Shown: piece by piece, positions 19,691 through 29,965 of the stretch
Layout: every line of letters starts with the position of its first letter
Numbering within the stretch: the stretch's first letter is position 1
DNA from: Oegoconia quadripuncta
Taxonomy: Eukaryota; Arthropoda; Insecta; Lepidoptera; Autostichidae
NCBI GenBank assembly: GCA_949316235.1
Contig: OX438758.1
Coordinates: forward strand, 3,505,731-3,569,730
Direction of reading: 5' to 3'
Length of the DNA: 64,000 nt
Made by a program: the position numbers and the translations under genes
The notes under the pieces: generated by a model
What the model was told of the DNA's origin: nothing
Database searches by the model: none
What the model saw: the letters and a program-made list of their open reading frames with translations, nothing else

Positions 19691-19953
19691 GAGAATTTTT
19701 TTATATTTTTTGTTTTACGAGGGTGCGTAAGTGAAAGAGGCCCGGGGGGGTTAACCGCTTACAATGTAGAAACATATCGTATACCTATACATATGTTATA
19801 TAGGTGCAGTTACCATCGAAATTGTATTAGCTAGGAAGGTAATAAAATATATACGGGGTGTAAGAACACCGCTTCCGAAAATTTCACGGGGTGAAAGTAC
19901 TCATTAATTGGAATAACTTTTACCACAGGATCAAATCCATACATCCATACATT
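19691..19953. other. No gene recognised
   Basis: AT-rich, with a G-run (GGCCCGGGGGGGTT) near 19740. Confidence 0.4.
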
Positions 19954-20209
19954 GACGAACTGTTTGGTGTAGTGATTAGAAACTCTGACTGCTATACCAA
20001 AAGGTTGCGGGTTCAAATCCCGCTAGGGGCATAAGTTTGTATGATGAATTCAGACATGTGTTCCCGAGTTATGGATGTTTTTCATTCATATATGCATTTA
20101 TCTACAAAAAAAGTAACTGTGTAGTATATCAACCATCTGGTATCCATAACACAAGCCCATAGTTGCTTAATGTGTGTTTGTGTGTATGTCCAAGGATATT
20201 TATGTCCAA
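19954..20209 (+). repeat. SINE-B2 (CTGTTTGGTGTAG subfamily), full length
   Basis: tRNA-like head with TTTGGTGTAGTG (A box) and GGGTTCAAATCCCGC (B box). The body has CCGAGTTATGGATG, ACCATCTGGTATCC and AACACAAGCC. It shares its middle with SINE-B but differs in head and 3' end. Confidence 0.9.
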
Positions 20210-20319
20210 CGTTATTACAGGATAGATGATTATTTAGGCGATAAGGAAGTCTGGTGTTAGCTGGTCGTTATGTTAACTGCTATTGTTTTGTAATATGTAA
20301 TATAAGATGTAGTATTATT

Positions 20320-20495
20320 GTAAGGATGGAGACTAGTTGAAAAGATGTGTTGTTGCGGAGTTTCTTGTCGCTTCTTCTCCCTAACCATAACACCTTGTGA
20401 AGCGATGTAGTTAAAAAAAGAAAAATAGCATGTTGACTTTCAATAAGTGATATTTTTGTATCCTACATTGAATAAAATATTTTTGATTTTGATTT
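20320..20495 (+). repeat. LINE 3' UTR, unassigned family
   Basis: GGAGTTTCTTGTCGCTTCTT, TTGACTTTCAATAAGTGAT, GTATCCTACATTGAATAAAA and a GATTTT-type tail. The layout parallels LINE-X 3' ends but the sequence differs. Confidence 0.6.
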
Positions 20496-21684
20496 TTGAT
20501 TTTATTTATTATTTATTTATTTATACATATGTGGGCCAGTACGTTGTCACTTTAATTAATAAATGTAGTCTTGGAGTCTTAGTAACAGACGTGTTAAAAA
20601 CCTAACTCACATATTTTCAAAGGACTTTGTAAAGAACAAAAGCACATTTCAGTTTTGGGGACCGTTGAAATTATATGCAGGCAACACTGACTACCTACAT
20701 ATTTTCGTCTAGATTTGACCATGACATGGGTTCGAACTCCGCTGACTGCTTTTATGTGACATGTGCTTACGTTTACTGGACATCTGACAAGCACAAGAAT
20801 TGGATACCGTTTAATTAAAGACGGATAATCCTTAAGTACTTAAAATATAACGTCGCAGCAAAAATTTCAGTTGTGACGGATCACTTGTCAAAGTATTTTT
20901 TTTGTTCCCGTTCGTAAATTAAAATGTCTTCCGAGAGCGATATTTTCAAATATTTCTTATAACTACATTATTGGTCCAAAAATTATTTTGAATAGCCAAA
21001 TTGATGGTATTTAGTACGTCTTTTTTTTATGTGTACCTTCTATTAGGTGATAAATACTGGTCCAAAAATTTTTATATCATTTAAATTTCTTTTTTAACAG
21101 ATAATATTGGTCGTCTGGAAAAGATATTTCATATGAAACGGTTAACATGTTGTTGCTGATTTCAAATCTGATTCTATAGTAAAAACTATTTATTTATTGA
21201 TGAGACTTTCACTCCGTATTAACATTTTAATCAAAATAATTTTGTTTACTTTAAACCTATAACGCATTTTTGTTATTTTAACGGTAACAATAAAAACAAC
21301 AACGGTACGAAAGATTCATTTTTCTTAGCACAAATAAGGCCTAGCCTAAATGATCGCTTTTAATCGCTCCGACATATTTGCCAAACATAGAACATTAGGT
21401 TATTAAAGCAGTAACGCAAACGTTTTGTGTGACGTTGCAGAGCAAGTATGAACGACTCTCGCCGATCTGAACCAATTTTTGTCGGCCGTATGTCGCAAAC
21501 ACAGATAAAACATAAGAGTGAACAAGCGCTAACGCAAACCACAAACGCGGTTAATGACCTCACGGGTATCTGCGACATCTTTTAGCTCTAGATGAAAATC
21601 CAATAAAGAAAGATCAGATTATTTGTGAATATAACCAGCTCGTTCACATGCCAATGGAATAAATTGTCGATAACATTACACCCT
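20496..21684. other. No gene recognised
   Basis: AT-rich, with TTTAT runs at 20500-20525. The part at 21340-21580 is GC-richer (ACGCAAACGTTTTGTGTGAC) and could be an old DNA element. No inverted ends confirmed. Confidence 0.35.
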
Positions 21685-21760
21685 ATTTTAAAAAAAGCAA
21701 CCCTTCGAATTTCTTGCTGGTTCTCCTTGGAAAATTGGTGACTTGTGTAAAGGTTCACCT
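21685..21760 (+). repeat. LINE-X 3' UTR scrap
   Basis: AAAGCAACCCTTCGAATTTC and TTGCTGGTTCTCCTTGG correspond to the LINE-X 3' UTR hallmark with several substitutions. Confidence 0.6.
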
Positions 21761-22549
21761 CGAGCGTGTGAAGGTTTCCAATTGGATAGGAACGTAGCTT
21801 TCTTTAATAAAGGAGCGAATATCTTTCGTAATTATTTTATTTTTTTATATATACTTGTTCCACATCATGCTTCCTTCCCGGCTTCCATCCCGAAAACTTC
21901 AACAAGATCCAACTAGAAATACAACCTTACAGTACCTACAAAATAAAGAAGTACAAAACAACTTTTAGAAAATCACCTACTCTTATATTTATCGGCTTCA
22001 TGATATAATAAGAAACCGAGCACTTTACATCTCGTTATTATGAAACTCATTAACAAATACGCAGAAAGATATAGATTATTATAAGATCGCAAATACCATT
22101 TACTCACAAGGTATGAAAACACATTAAATTACAGGTCGTTTCCTTGCATTGTGTAGGCGTTACCAAGGCACGGTATTACTGCGGTATTCACCTTTGTCTT
22201 GTCTTTGTTTGTGACATTATCAAAAGGCATTGTGAATTTTAAGAGCCTTTGAATTCCAGCTTTTTCCAACGTTGCGGACTGCGGTTGCCTTGAAGTCGGG
22301 AATGGGTTGACTTGTACGTCTGGCGGTTTGTTTAGTGATGTTCGAAATTAAGAATGTGGAAACGCTAACGAACAATGTCAAAAGGTAATTCATTGTATAT
22401 TGAGAGGTATATACACATGTGGCGACAGACGCAGTTACTTTGATCAACGTGAATGAGGAAACTAATTATATATCAACTCAACTCAAAGTGTTGTTTAGTA
22501 GGTAAGTTATAAAAATGACATTTGAAAACGTTATGGCATACAATTATCG
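21761..22549. other. No gene recognised
   Basis: Mixed AT-rich sequence without a recognisable repeat or protein-like frame. Confidence 0.35.
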
Positions 22550-22620
22550 TTCATTCAAAAGGCGAACTCCCCAGAGAAAAACGAGCAAGAAACGAGTTGC
22601 TCTTTTTGAATAAGTGTTTT
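22550..22620 (-). repeat. LINE-X 3' UTR scrap
   Basis: Antisense of the hallmark: GAACTCCCCAGAGAAAAACG and AGCAAGAAACGAGTTGCTC. Confidence 0.65.
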
Positions 22621-22740
22621 AACATTCATGATTTGACAAGGAAAAAGAAAATAATAGACTGGATATCGCCGAGCGGTTCTTGTCCATTTTCTTATCTAGA
22701 TAGAAGTTTTAGGCTTTAAAGGTGCTTATAAATTTATTTA

Positions 22741-23128
22741 AAAGTATGGAAAATGTGGTTTCAAGTAAATATTCTGAGATTTTGATATAATATAGATTTT
22801 AACGTCCTGAACAAAAGTCTCTATGGGGGCTACCACCGTTGCCGAGTCCCTTTCAGAGTTACGACTGATTTTGAACCAGATAACAAATCATTAATTAGAT
22901 GCAATTACCAACTATTTATTTAAACAATTGACATTAGATTGAACCTATATTGCGATAAGATGGCCATTTGACGAAAGATAAAATGACTGCAATGTCAACT
23001 TCAAACGTGCGTCATGTGCACTTCGTAGATTATTAATAAATAACATAATATTTAAAAATGACGTTAAAATCTATATAATATCAAAATCTCAGAATATTTA
23101 ACTGAAACCACATTTTCCTTACTTTTGA
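22741..23128. mobile_element. Long-TIR foldback MITE
   Basis: The arms at 22741-22808 and 23060-23128 are inverted copies (AATGTGGTTTCA..TAAATATTCTG, AGATTTTGATAT..TATAGATTTTAACGTC) with few mismatches over ~68 bp. The interior of ~250 bp has no open frame. It is non-autonomous. The superfamily is not assigned and no target duplication is clear. Confidence 0.8.
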
Positions 23129-23145
23129 TACGGGGTTCTTTAGAA

Positions 23146-23302
23146 TGGTGTCGATTCGGATGTACACCAACTAAACTAAACTAAAACCTGTTTTAAAGTA
23201 GTACTGTCTCTTTCTCCCTGGAACAGTACGATGCGACGGTATCACTCCAAAACTGGTTTTAGTTTAGTTTAGTTTAGTTGGTGTACATCCGAATCGACAC
23301 TA
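23146..23302. mobile_element. MITE, GGTGTCGA family, copy 2
   Basis: Same ends and same core as the copy at 1714. The right terminal base pairs have mutated (CGACACT). It lies just 18 bp from the foldback element. Confidence 0.85.
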
Positions 23303-23744
23303 AAATGTCTACCTGAACCTTATAAAAAGCGCTATAAAAGCGTTTATTGTCCCTTTAATGACTTAGTGACTATGTGTAAGCAAGTGATATACACAAGTTT
23401 ATTTTTATATCTTGTATTTAGATGTTCTATCTTGTATCTGTAAGTGCTTCTAACTATTGTTATGTATTTGTATTAAAATATTTTAGATTTAGATTTTCAA
23501 ATTTTTATAATAACATAAGTGGTTTCGGCACATAAAAAAATAGAACCTACTCCACTCATCCCGTGGTTCTTGTAAAAGGCGACTAAGGGGCTTTCCACCA
23601 AAAAACATCCTCTGTCACGTGTGCATTTCTATATATTTCGAAATGTGAACCGTGGATAATTGTTTCAAGTATTAAAATTTTTATGTGAGAATTTAGAAAA
23701 CCAACGGGGAACTGAAAAATAATATCATTCAGGTATATACAGCA
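23303..23744. repeat. AT-rich DNA with an RTE remnant
   Basis: 23540-23605 repeats the CATCCCGTGGTTCTTGTAAA / AGGCGACTAAGGGGC segment seen at 17380. The rest is AT-rich. The 68-codon minus frame at 23583-23789 is unconvincing. Confidence 0.4.
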
Positions 23745-24063
23745 AGTTTTTTTTTTATGCGCAACTATTTGGTACTTGACCTCAATCACACCTGATGTTA
23801 AGTCAAGATGAGGTCGAAAGTGGAAACGTACTGACCCGGAAACCCCAACACATTTGGGGGACTGGCTAACTTATCTCTGACGACCAGAACACAACAATGC
23901 TACGGCAGATTTAGATAAGATGGTGGTAGCTAGCCAGGCGGACATTTAAAATGCCCTTCTACCAACCAAAACCGAGTACTTAAACAAGTACTCCGCTGGG
24001 GATCGAACCCGCGACTTCCGAATCGTAAACCCAATGTTATTTACATTAAGCCACGGACACGGT
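23745..24063 (-). repeat. SINE-A, near full length
   Basis: Poly(T), 3' core, body and head (ATTAAGCCACGGACACGG) with an internal deletion next to AACAATGC. Moderately diverged. Confidence 0.9.
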
Positions 24064-24268
24064 AAAATGTATATATTAGTTATTAGCTAAATGTACAAAC
24101 AATTATATGTAAACACCGCACGCAGATTACATAAAAATTACTAAATTCAAATACAAGAACAAAAATAACTTAGCGAGAAAAAGTGTACCTATTTTCCCTA
24201 AATAAAAGTTGATCATTCAAATAGAAGAGAAGGTGCCCAGCTTACGTACATAGTAGTATCACGACCAT
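24064..24268. other. No gene recognised
   Basis: AT-rich intergenic DNA. Confidence 0.4.
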
Positions 24269-24373
24269 CCCAAATTAGAGGTTGGAAACATCCCAAACAC
24301 AAGCGCTTAGAAGTCCAAATATCATGGGCCTTCAATACATTACGTTAAAACTTTGTAATATTCAGATGTGTAC
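24269..24373 (+). repeat. Unclassified 105-bp repeat, copy 1
   Basis: Matches 60041-60146 in inverted orientation over its whole length (ACATCCCAAACACAAGCGCT, CAATACATTACGTTAAAACT). Non-coding. Confidence 0.8.
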
Positions 24374-24768
24374 TACAGACACGTGACAGATGGTAAAACT
24401 CATGCAAGCCATCAAAACATACAGGTCTTGCAAGCAATAGACATTTTTGATCGGGAGTCAGATAGTATGTTTAAAAAAACTCCGGCCACGTATTGAGAAA
24501 CACCTGGACAAACACACGTGCAAAGCCGTGAAATAATATATAACACTCTTCATTTTTCATCGGGGCTTAAAAATAATAAAGTTTTAAGGTACAACTTTAA
24601 TCTGTCATCTCAGTTTAGACGAAAAGAACTCTAAAGACCAAGAAAGTCCACCTCTTTAAATAACATTTAGAAGTGCTCTCACTATATAGAGTCTGCTTCA
24701 CAAGGCACATTCTACAATGATGATATGTTTACTATTTGATTTAAATTTTAGTTACTTTTTGATGACAG
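24374..24768. other. No gene recognised
   Basis: AT-rich intergenic DNA. Confidence 0.4.
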
Positions 24769-24908
24769 TGGTGTCGATTCGGGGGTACACCAACTAAACT
24801 AAAAGCTTTTAAAGTAGTACTGTCTCTTTCTCCCTGGAACAGTACGAAGCGATGGCACCACTCCAAAACTGGTTTTAGTTTAGTTGGTGTACATCCGAAA
24901 CGACACCA
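24769..24908. mobile_element. MITE, GGTGTCGA family, copy 3
   Basis: 140 bp, with ends TGGTGTCGATTCGG and CGAAACGACACCA and the same GTCTCTTTCTCCCTGG core. It is slightly deleted in the left AACTAA run and is followed at once by another ATGGTGTCGTAC. Confidence 0.85.
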
Positions 24909-25312
24909 ATGGTGTCGTACAAGACGCGCGCGACGTCTGCGCGTTACGCGACGGAAAATATGTGGCGTCGTCGTCTTCACTAAAAGAGACGAAATATACT
25001 TGTACTGAAAGAGAGAGGTTAGTCATTGCCGAACAGGAATGCGACGTTGCCGCTCTTCGCTTTGAAAGCGCGCGCTGAACCTTCAACTACGCTGGCCGAA
25101 CATTCGTTCGCGTAACGCATCGCGTGATGTGTCGCTTGCTGTGCAAACTACATTGAAGACATTTTAGCGGAAACAGTCGCTAGACGAAAGGTTCGGCGCT
25201 ACGCTGAACGCCGCGTAGTTTCGGCTGATGAGTCATAGGTTACTTGCGAAACACTGCGAGCGTATTCAGCCGAACTCTCGGCGTCGTACCTTCCGCAGGT
25301 GTGTCACTACAC
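24909..25312. other. GC-rich CpG-dense block, unassigned
   Basis: Rich in CGCG and GTCG words (ACGCGCGCGACGTC, CGTAACGCATCGCGTG), unlike the AT-rich surroundings. A CGCGTAACG-type word also occurs near 63720. It may be a DNA-transposon remnant. Short open frames on both strands are not protein-like. Confidence 0.4.
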
Positions 25313-25321
25313 TAACAGGTC

Positions 25322-26066
25322 TTTTTTTTTTTTTTTTTTTTTTGCGCCCATGCAAAGGCACCCTCCGGAGGAACGAAGGAGGGAGGCGGAGAAGGCTCTA
25401 AGCGTACGAGCACAGCCGGCTGTGCAAGTTATGTGGGACTCACAGAGTGTGCCTACCCACTAAAACTCCGCCTTGGAGGTAGGGACTAGCCGTGAGGCTT
25501 TTATCCCGTCATCGGAAGCGACCCCTTTCCTGGGGAGGGGAGGGGCGCTAGTGGTGCTCTGCTAGAAGAGCATCACTTAGAAGAGCCTAGAGCTAATCGA
25601 GAGTCGATGATGAGTCAGGGGTGACAAGTGCCCCTGACTCATCTGTGGCCGCCAGGAGGCAAGCCAGATCGGATGTGAGTTTGTTGGGTGGGTCGGTGAG
25701 GACGTTCCTCGGACGTCGGACTTGATAGAGAGAGGTTGATGAGGGGGTAGGGTAGACTGCTGACCCTCTTATTAGCGGATTTGGGTGTTCGGTAGCTGAT
25801 TTGAAAAAGGATTCGGTGAGGGTTTTCAAAAACTGTTGGATTGATGGTAAATCTATGTCGCGGTGAAGGTCAGCATTTCTGACGCACCAGTGGGCGTTCA
25901 GTGCTCTACGACAGAAAAGGTTTTGTACGATTTGGAGTTTATTTATTGTATTAGGGTTCGCGTGTGCGAAAACGGGGGCCGCGTATGTCATTACCGGTCG
26001 GATGCATACCTTGAAGAGTGTTCTCTTATTGATGGGGGACATTTTACTACTTCTGCCTATCATACT
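25322..26066 (-). mobile_element. Jockey-type LINE, 5'-truncated insertion
   Basis: A 745-bp minus-strand insertion: a 22-base poly(A) tail (T's at 25322-25343), a 3' UTR of ~250 bp, then the end of an RT frame. The 9-bp sequence TAACAGGTC occurs on both sides (25313-25321 and 26067-26075), a target-site duplication left by target-primed reverse transcription. Confidence 0.9.
25593..26063 (-). pseudogene. Jockey-type RT C-terminal frame
   Basis: An open frame of 156 codons with no internal stop: NKRTLFKVCIRPVMTYAAPV, NTINKLQIVQNLFCRRAL, DIDLPSIQQFLKTLTESFF and HPNPLI. These are the thumb and C-terminal motifs of Jockey-clade RTs (LY...IRP.M.YA.P.., L..QN...R...., L.........HPN.L). The EN domain and RT core are absent because the insertion is 5'-truncated. 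The intact frame suggests a fairly young insertion. Confidence 0.85.
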
Positions 26067-26084
26067 TAACAGGTCCCGCTGCCT

Positions 26085-26237
26085 TTACTTAAATAAATAT
26101 CCACAAACACAAAGCGCCATCTAGTTCCACACTAAGCAACTATCCATGTATTTTGAATATAAGATGGTTGATATGCTACACAAATACATTTTGTTTTGTA
26201 AATAAATATATAAATGAAAACATCCATAATTCTTCTT
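26085..26237 (-). repeat. SINE-B2, 3' half
   Basis: AAGCGCCATCTAGTTCCACA, CTAAGCAACTATCCATG, GGTTGATATGCTACACAAAT and AAAACATCCATAATTC. The head is missing. The Jockey insertion lies just beyond its 3' end. Confidence 0.8.
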
Positions 26238-26534
26238 TTCGAGTCGACGCAAGTTTCAAATTTTATTGGACCAAAACTTAGCACTCTAACGCCACAAAGA
26301 GTGCTATTAGAGTGGCTAACATCTATAACTTATCATCATACAAACATATAAACCAACCGATTGTTCGGGTGTTAGCCGAAATAGTTCAGAAATGATAACA
26401 TACGACTTTAGAAATGATAAATTTATAATTAATTATGGTAAGTGAATGATGAGAGCGCGTGGTTTACTTGCTATCGGCGTAAACAGCCGAATATGCATTT
26501 TACCCATCATCTGGGAAGCATTCCCATGATCTGG
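26238..26534. other. No gene recognised
   Basis: AT-rich intergenic DNA. Confidence 0.4.
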
Positions 26535-26577
26535 GAAGGCCAATGTTCAGCAGTGGACGTCCTGTGGCTGATCCGAT
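26535..26577 (+). repeat. RTE 3' terminus scrap
   Basis: AATGTTCAGCAGTGGACGTC and CTGTGGCTGAT is the terminal sequence of lepidopteran RTE elements. Confidence 0.65.
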
Positions 26578-26995
26578 TATGAATATTATTACACGTTTTT
26601 AGGAAGTTTTAAAAAATACAAGAGAAATACAGCGTTTCAGGTGAAGCAAGCTTTATATCGGAAAATTTAGCACGGTGACAATGAAGTTTGAACTCGACGA
26701 CTGTTAGTTTAGAACAAACTTCGTCTCCTGTCCAATCGTCCTATTGGGAAAATAAACTTAACCCATAAAGCTATTTCCAGAGCTATTCTTTAGGTTTTTA
26801 TTTTTGACTTCCTTTCCGCTTGTGCAGTTTCATTGCTGAGTTGAAATCTTAGATCGGAATTAGAGCATTTCCATTCTCATTATTTTGTGTTTTCTGCGTT
26901 AAGCTTAGTAGCTTAGCTTAGGTTTACGGGTCTGCTATAAAAGGAGGAAAAGTATTTTTTGGACTTATATTATAAAAGTATTTCAAATGTATACC
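26578..26995. other. No gene recognised
   Basis: AT-rich intergenic DNA. Confidence 0.4.
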
Positions 26996-27256
26996 ACGAC
27001 CTGTTTGGTGTAGTGGTACTAGTGGTTAGAAACTCTGCTGCTATACCAAAAGGTCGCGAGTTCGAATCCCGCTAGGGGCATATGTTTGTATGATGAATAC
27101 GGGCATGTGTACCCGAGTTATGGATGTTTTTCATTTATATATGTATTTATTTACAAAAAAAATTGTGTAGTGTATCAACCATCTGGTATCCACAACACAA
27201 GCCTAGTTGCTTAGTGTAGAACTAGATGGCGCTGCCTGTATATGTCCAAGAATATT
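26996..27256 (+). repeat. SINE-B2, full length
   Basis: CTGTTTGGTGTAGTGG head, GAGTTCGAATCCCGC B box, CCGAGTTATGGATG body and CTAGATGGCGCTGCC 3' part. Confidence 0.9.
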
Positions 27257-27497
27257 AAAAAACAAAAGGTTTATTAATTCTGAAAAGGATACTCGGCATT
27301 GGAACAACGACGACGCTGGTAATCTGTGGAGACGAAAGGCAGAGTGGTGCCACTGCGCGATACTTAAAATTAGCTCTCCAAATCAACTACCCACAAAAAC
27401 ATCTACTATAATTTTAGAGCTATACATGTATTAAACGAATTGTCCAGCGTATTGGTAAGATGAAGTGGCAGTAGCTGGACATAGCTCGTAGAACTTT
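27257..27497. other. No gene recognised
   Basis: The 75-codon frame at 27207-27434 starts inside the SINE and is not convincing. Confidence 0.35.
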
Positions 27498-27845
27498 TCA
27501 TTTTTTTTTTGTTTTTATGCACAACGGGTTCGTACTTGACCTCATGACGTCAATCACACCTGATGTTAAGTGAAGATGAGGTCGAAGGTGGAAGCATACT
27601 GACCCGGAAACCCCAACACCTTTGGGAGACTGGCTATCTTATCTCTGACAACCGGAACACAACAATGCTATTTCATTGCTGCTTGGCTAAGATTTAGATA
27701 AGATGGTGGTAGCTAGCCATGCGGACATTTAAAATGCCCTACCACCCACCAAACCGAGTACTTAAACATGTACCCCGCTGGGGATCGATGCCGCGACCTC
27801 CGAATCGAAACCCAATGTTGTTTACATTGAGCCACGGAGGCGGTT
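27498..27845 (-). repeat. SINE-A, full length
   Basis: A complete minus-strand copy. It has an insertion (CATGACGTCA) in the 3' core after GACCT. Confidence 0.95.
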
Positions 27846-27849
27846 AAAA

Positions 27850-27992
27850 AATTGATAGCCGTTGGGGTATTAAAGTTAGGAGCAGAAACTACGCACTGCC
27901 AAGAACAGCGTGGAACTTACCACAAGGATGCAGTCCGGTCGCTCTGGACATTATTGGCATATCTTCAGCAATGAACGTCTTGTGACTGATGT
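27850..27992 (+). pseudogene. RTE 3' end, decayed
   Basis: IDSRWGIKV.. resembles the DGRWGRKVLEWRPR segment of RTE elements. It ends in AGCAATGAACGTCTTGTGAC and a TGATGATGATG tail, the normal RTE terminus. Confidence 0.6.
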
Positions 27993-28090
27993 GATGATGA
28001 TGACGTTTATTCGATGGTTTTATTGAGCGAAGCTTTATTGAAGCGAATGCTCTCCGTTATACACCAAATTCGTCAGCTCTTTAGTAGGTA

Positions 28091-28616
28091 CAGTCAGCTG
28101 CAGCTAAAAGTATCTTGCAAAGAAAATCACTTGTGCACTCGTTGCGTAGCCGTATTCGCTAGTCGTTTGCGGTTAGCGAAGTTAAGCAATATCTGGCGCA
28201 ATCAGTCCTTGGATGGGTGACCACCAGTGGCATTTTTGTAAGAGTATTTCCATGCTTCGGAGGGCTCGTTAAATAGTCGGTCCCGGTTGTTTACAATTGA
28301 AGGCAGTCGTTAAACCAAGTCGGTGGACAATACAGGGCTGCTTAAAAACACTGACTGTCAGATGGTAACTAGTTTGACAGAAATCCACTGGGCCTGGGTG
28401 GTGGATTATGGTTCATACCCTCTCCCTGTGAGCGAGAACTGTGCCCCAATAGTGTAGACGTATAAGGCTGTTGATGAAGAAAATCAAGCCAGTGCGTAAT
28501 GCAGCTTGCATGAGTACTGTCAGGACATGAAATTTTGATACCCATAGCTTCTTTCGCCTTGCACGATATTATTAACACAATAGATCTAGTGCGTTATATT
28601 TAGCTGCAGCTGACTG
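28091..28616. mobile_element. MITE with CAGTCAGCTGCAGCTAAA ends, TA-flanked
   Basis: The left end CAGTCAGCTGCAGCTAAA (28091) and the right end TTTAGCTGCAGCTGACTG (ending 28616) are perfect inverted repeats, each flanked by TA. A TA duplication is the mark of the Tc1/mariner superfamily. The interior is occupied by a 5S-like SINE and has no transposase. Confidence 0.8.
28145..28460 (+). repeat. 5S-rRNA-like SINE, best copy
   Basis: The head reads GCGAAGTTAAGCAATATCTG, GCGCAATCAGTCCTTGGATG and GGTGACCAC. This aligns with positions ~45-100 of eukaryotic 5S rRNA (AAGTTAAGCA.CGTCGGGC, AGTACTTGGATGGGTGACC), the pol III internal control region. The body continues with GTCGGTCCCGGTTGTT, ACAATTGAAGGCAGTCGTTA, CACTGACTGTCAGATGG and GTGGTGGATTATGG, shared with 62845-63110 and 38087-38228. 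Confidence 0.8.
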
Positions 28617-28944
28617 TACGATTGTAACTCATTACCTTTTTATTACCATTTTTAATTCTAACCTAACATCTGAAATGGAACAGAGATAATTTTCTCACAA
28701 ATTAAGTAACAAGAGAAAACACGTATAAAGCTTTAAGTGCGCCCTTTTGTTGTTCTCGCGTCCATTGTTGTCTACAATGCACCGGGCCAAACAATGGCTG
28801 CCAATCCTAATGTTATTGTATGAATTTCATCTCTGTTTATCGGGCGGTAGGTTGGTAGTTCTCCGACTCTGCAGGCTATCTAAAATATAGATAGAATTTA
28901 AACACGACGCTTTGATAAACAATTAAGCACACCTCACATAAATG
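28617..28944. other. No gene recognised
   Basis: AT-rich intergenic DNA. Confidence 0.4.
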
Positions 28945-29020
28945 GCCCACAATCCGTGGTGGGGTATATTGTGTATTACTCAGTTTAGTTGGTGGTACGT
29001 TATTTTAAATGACTGCTCGG
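28945..29020 (+). repeat. SINE-A, old fragment
   Basis: GGGGTATATTGTGTATTACT and CAGTTTAGTTGGTGGTACG correspond to the middle of SINE-A with many substitutions. Confidence 0.55.
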
Positions 29021-29510
29021 AGACCTAGTGGTTTGTCAAAGCTGGATATACCAGTAATACACAGTATATGGACATATATATATAACAGACAAGATCACCT
29101 TGAGGAAGTAATTATACGTTATATTTCCAATAAAATAACAAAACCGATTTGCGACTGAGAAGTAATGACATACATCTGAAAAGAGAATTTCTATAAAACG
29201 TCAATATTCCTTTTAATTTGTGATTGTATCTATATAGAACCTCTAACATGGCTAAGGCTTAACAGAGACCTGACCTGAGTCGCCCTCCGCTATGCAGTAG
29301 AATCGTTCGCAGGTCTCACCGGTGGACAGAATCCCGCGTAATTTTTTTGTATATACATATTTAATTTTAATTACCACCATAATTGCTTATTCATTTATCC
29401 AGTTTTACACTTACAGGATAACAGTAAAATTGCTAAAGCACGGTAGGGTTACTCAATATAAACTAGTTAGATAATTATATATTCATTATTCTTAATCATT
29501 AATAATCTTA
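29021..29510. other. No gene recognised
   Basis: AT-rich intergenic DNA. A GC-richer segment (CGCCCTCCGCTATGCAGTAG) near 29281 is unassigned. Confidence 0.4.
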
Positions 29511-29750
29511 ACTTTTTTTTTATTATGCACAACTGGATGGTTGACCTCAATCACACTTGATGTTATGTGAAGATGAAGTCGAAGGTGGAATCGTACTGAC
29601 CCGTAAACCCCAACACATTTGGGGGACTGGCTATCTTATATCTGACAACCGGAACACAACAATGCTATTAACATTGCTGCTTGGCGGCAGATTTAGATAA
29701 GATGGTGGTAGATAGCCAGGCGGTCATTTAAAGTGCCCTACCACCAACCA
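29511..29750 (-). repeat. SINE-A, 5'-truncated
   Basis: Poly(T), GTTGACCTCAATCACACTTG, down to CTACCACCAACCAACTAACT. The head is missing. Confidence 0.85.
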
Positions 29751-29865
29751 ACTAACTCAATCCTCCGTCACGTCTAGGTCTCATTATTTGCTTCAACAGA
29801 TAGCGGATACGCAGCTCTTAGAAACAGACCATCGTCTGGAGAAAATCGTCTGAAAAAGCTCCGAA

Positions 29866-29965
29866 CTACCACCATCTATATCTGCCTCCAAGCAGTGATG
29901 ATGATAGCATTGTTGTAATCCGGCTGAGCGCGCTTCTACCTTTAGTCTCATCTTCACTTATCTTC
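29866..29965 (+). repeat. SINE-A middle fragment
   Basis: CTACCACCATCTATATCTGC, AAGCAGTGATGATGATAGCA and TCATCTTCACTTA. It is diverged and opposite in orientation to its neighbour. Confidence 0.65.

Noticed and set aside
24909..25312. CpG island or host promoter
   Set aside because: CpG-dense but with no gene downstream. It lies between a MITE and a LINE insertion and is more likely transposon DNA.
28145..28225. 5S rRNA gene
   Set aside because: Only the internal part is 5S-like, it is diverged, and the 3' part is a SINE body shared with other loci.
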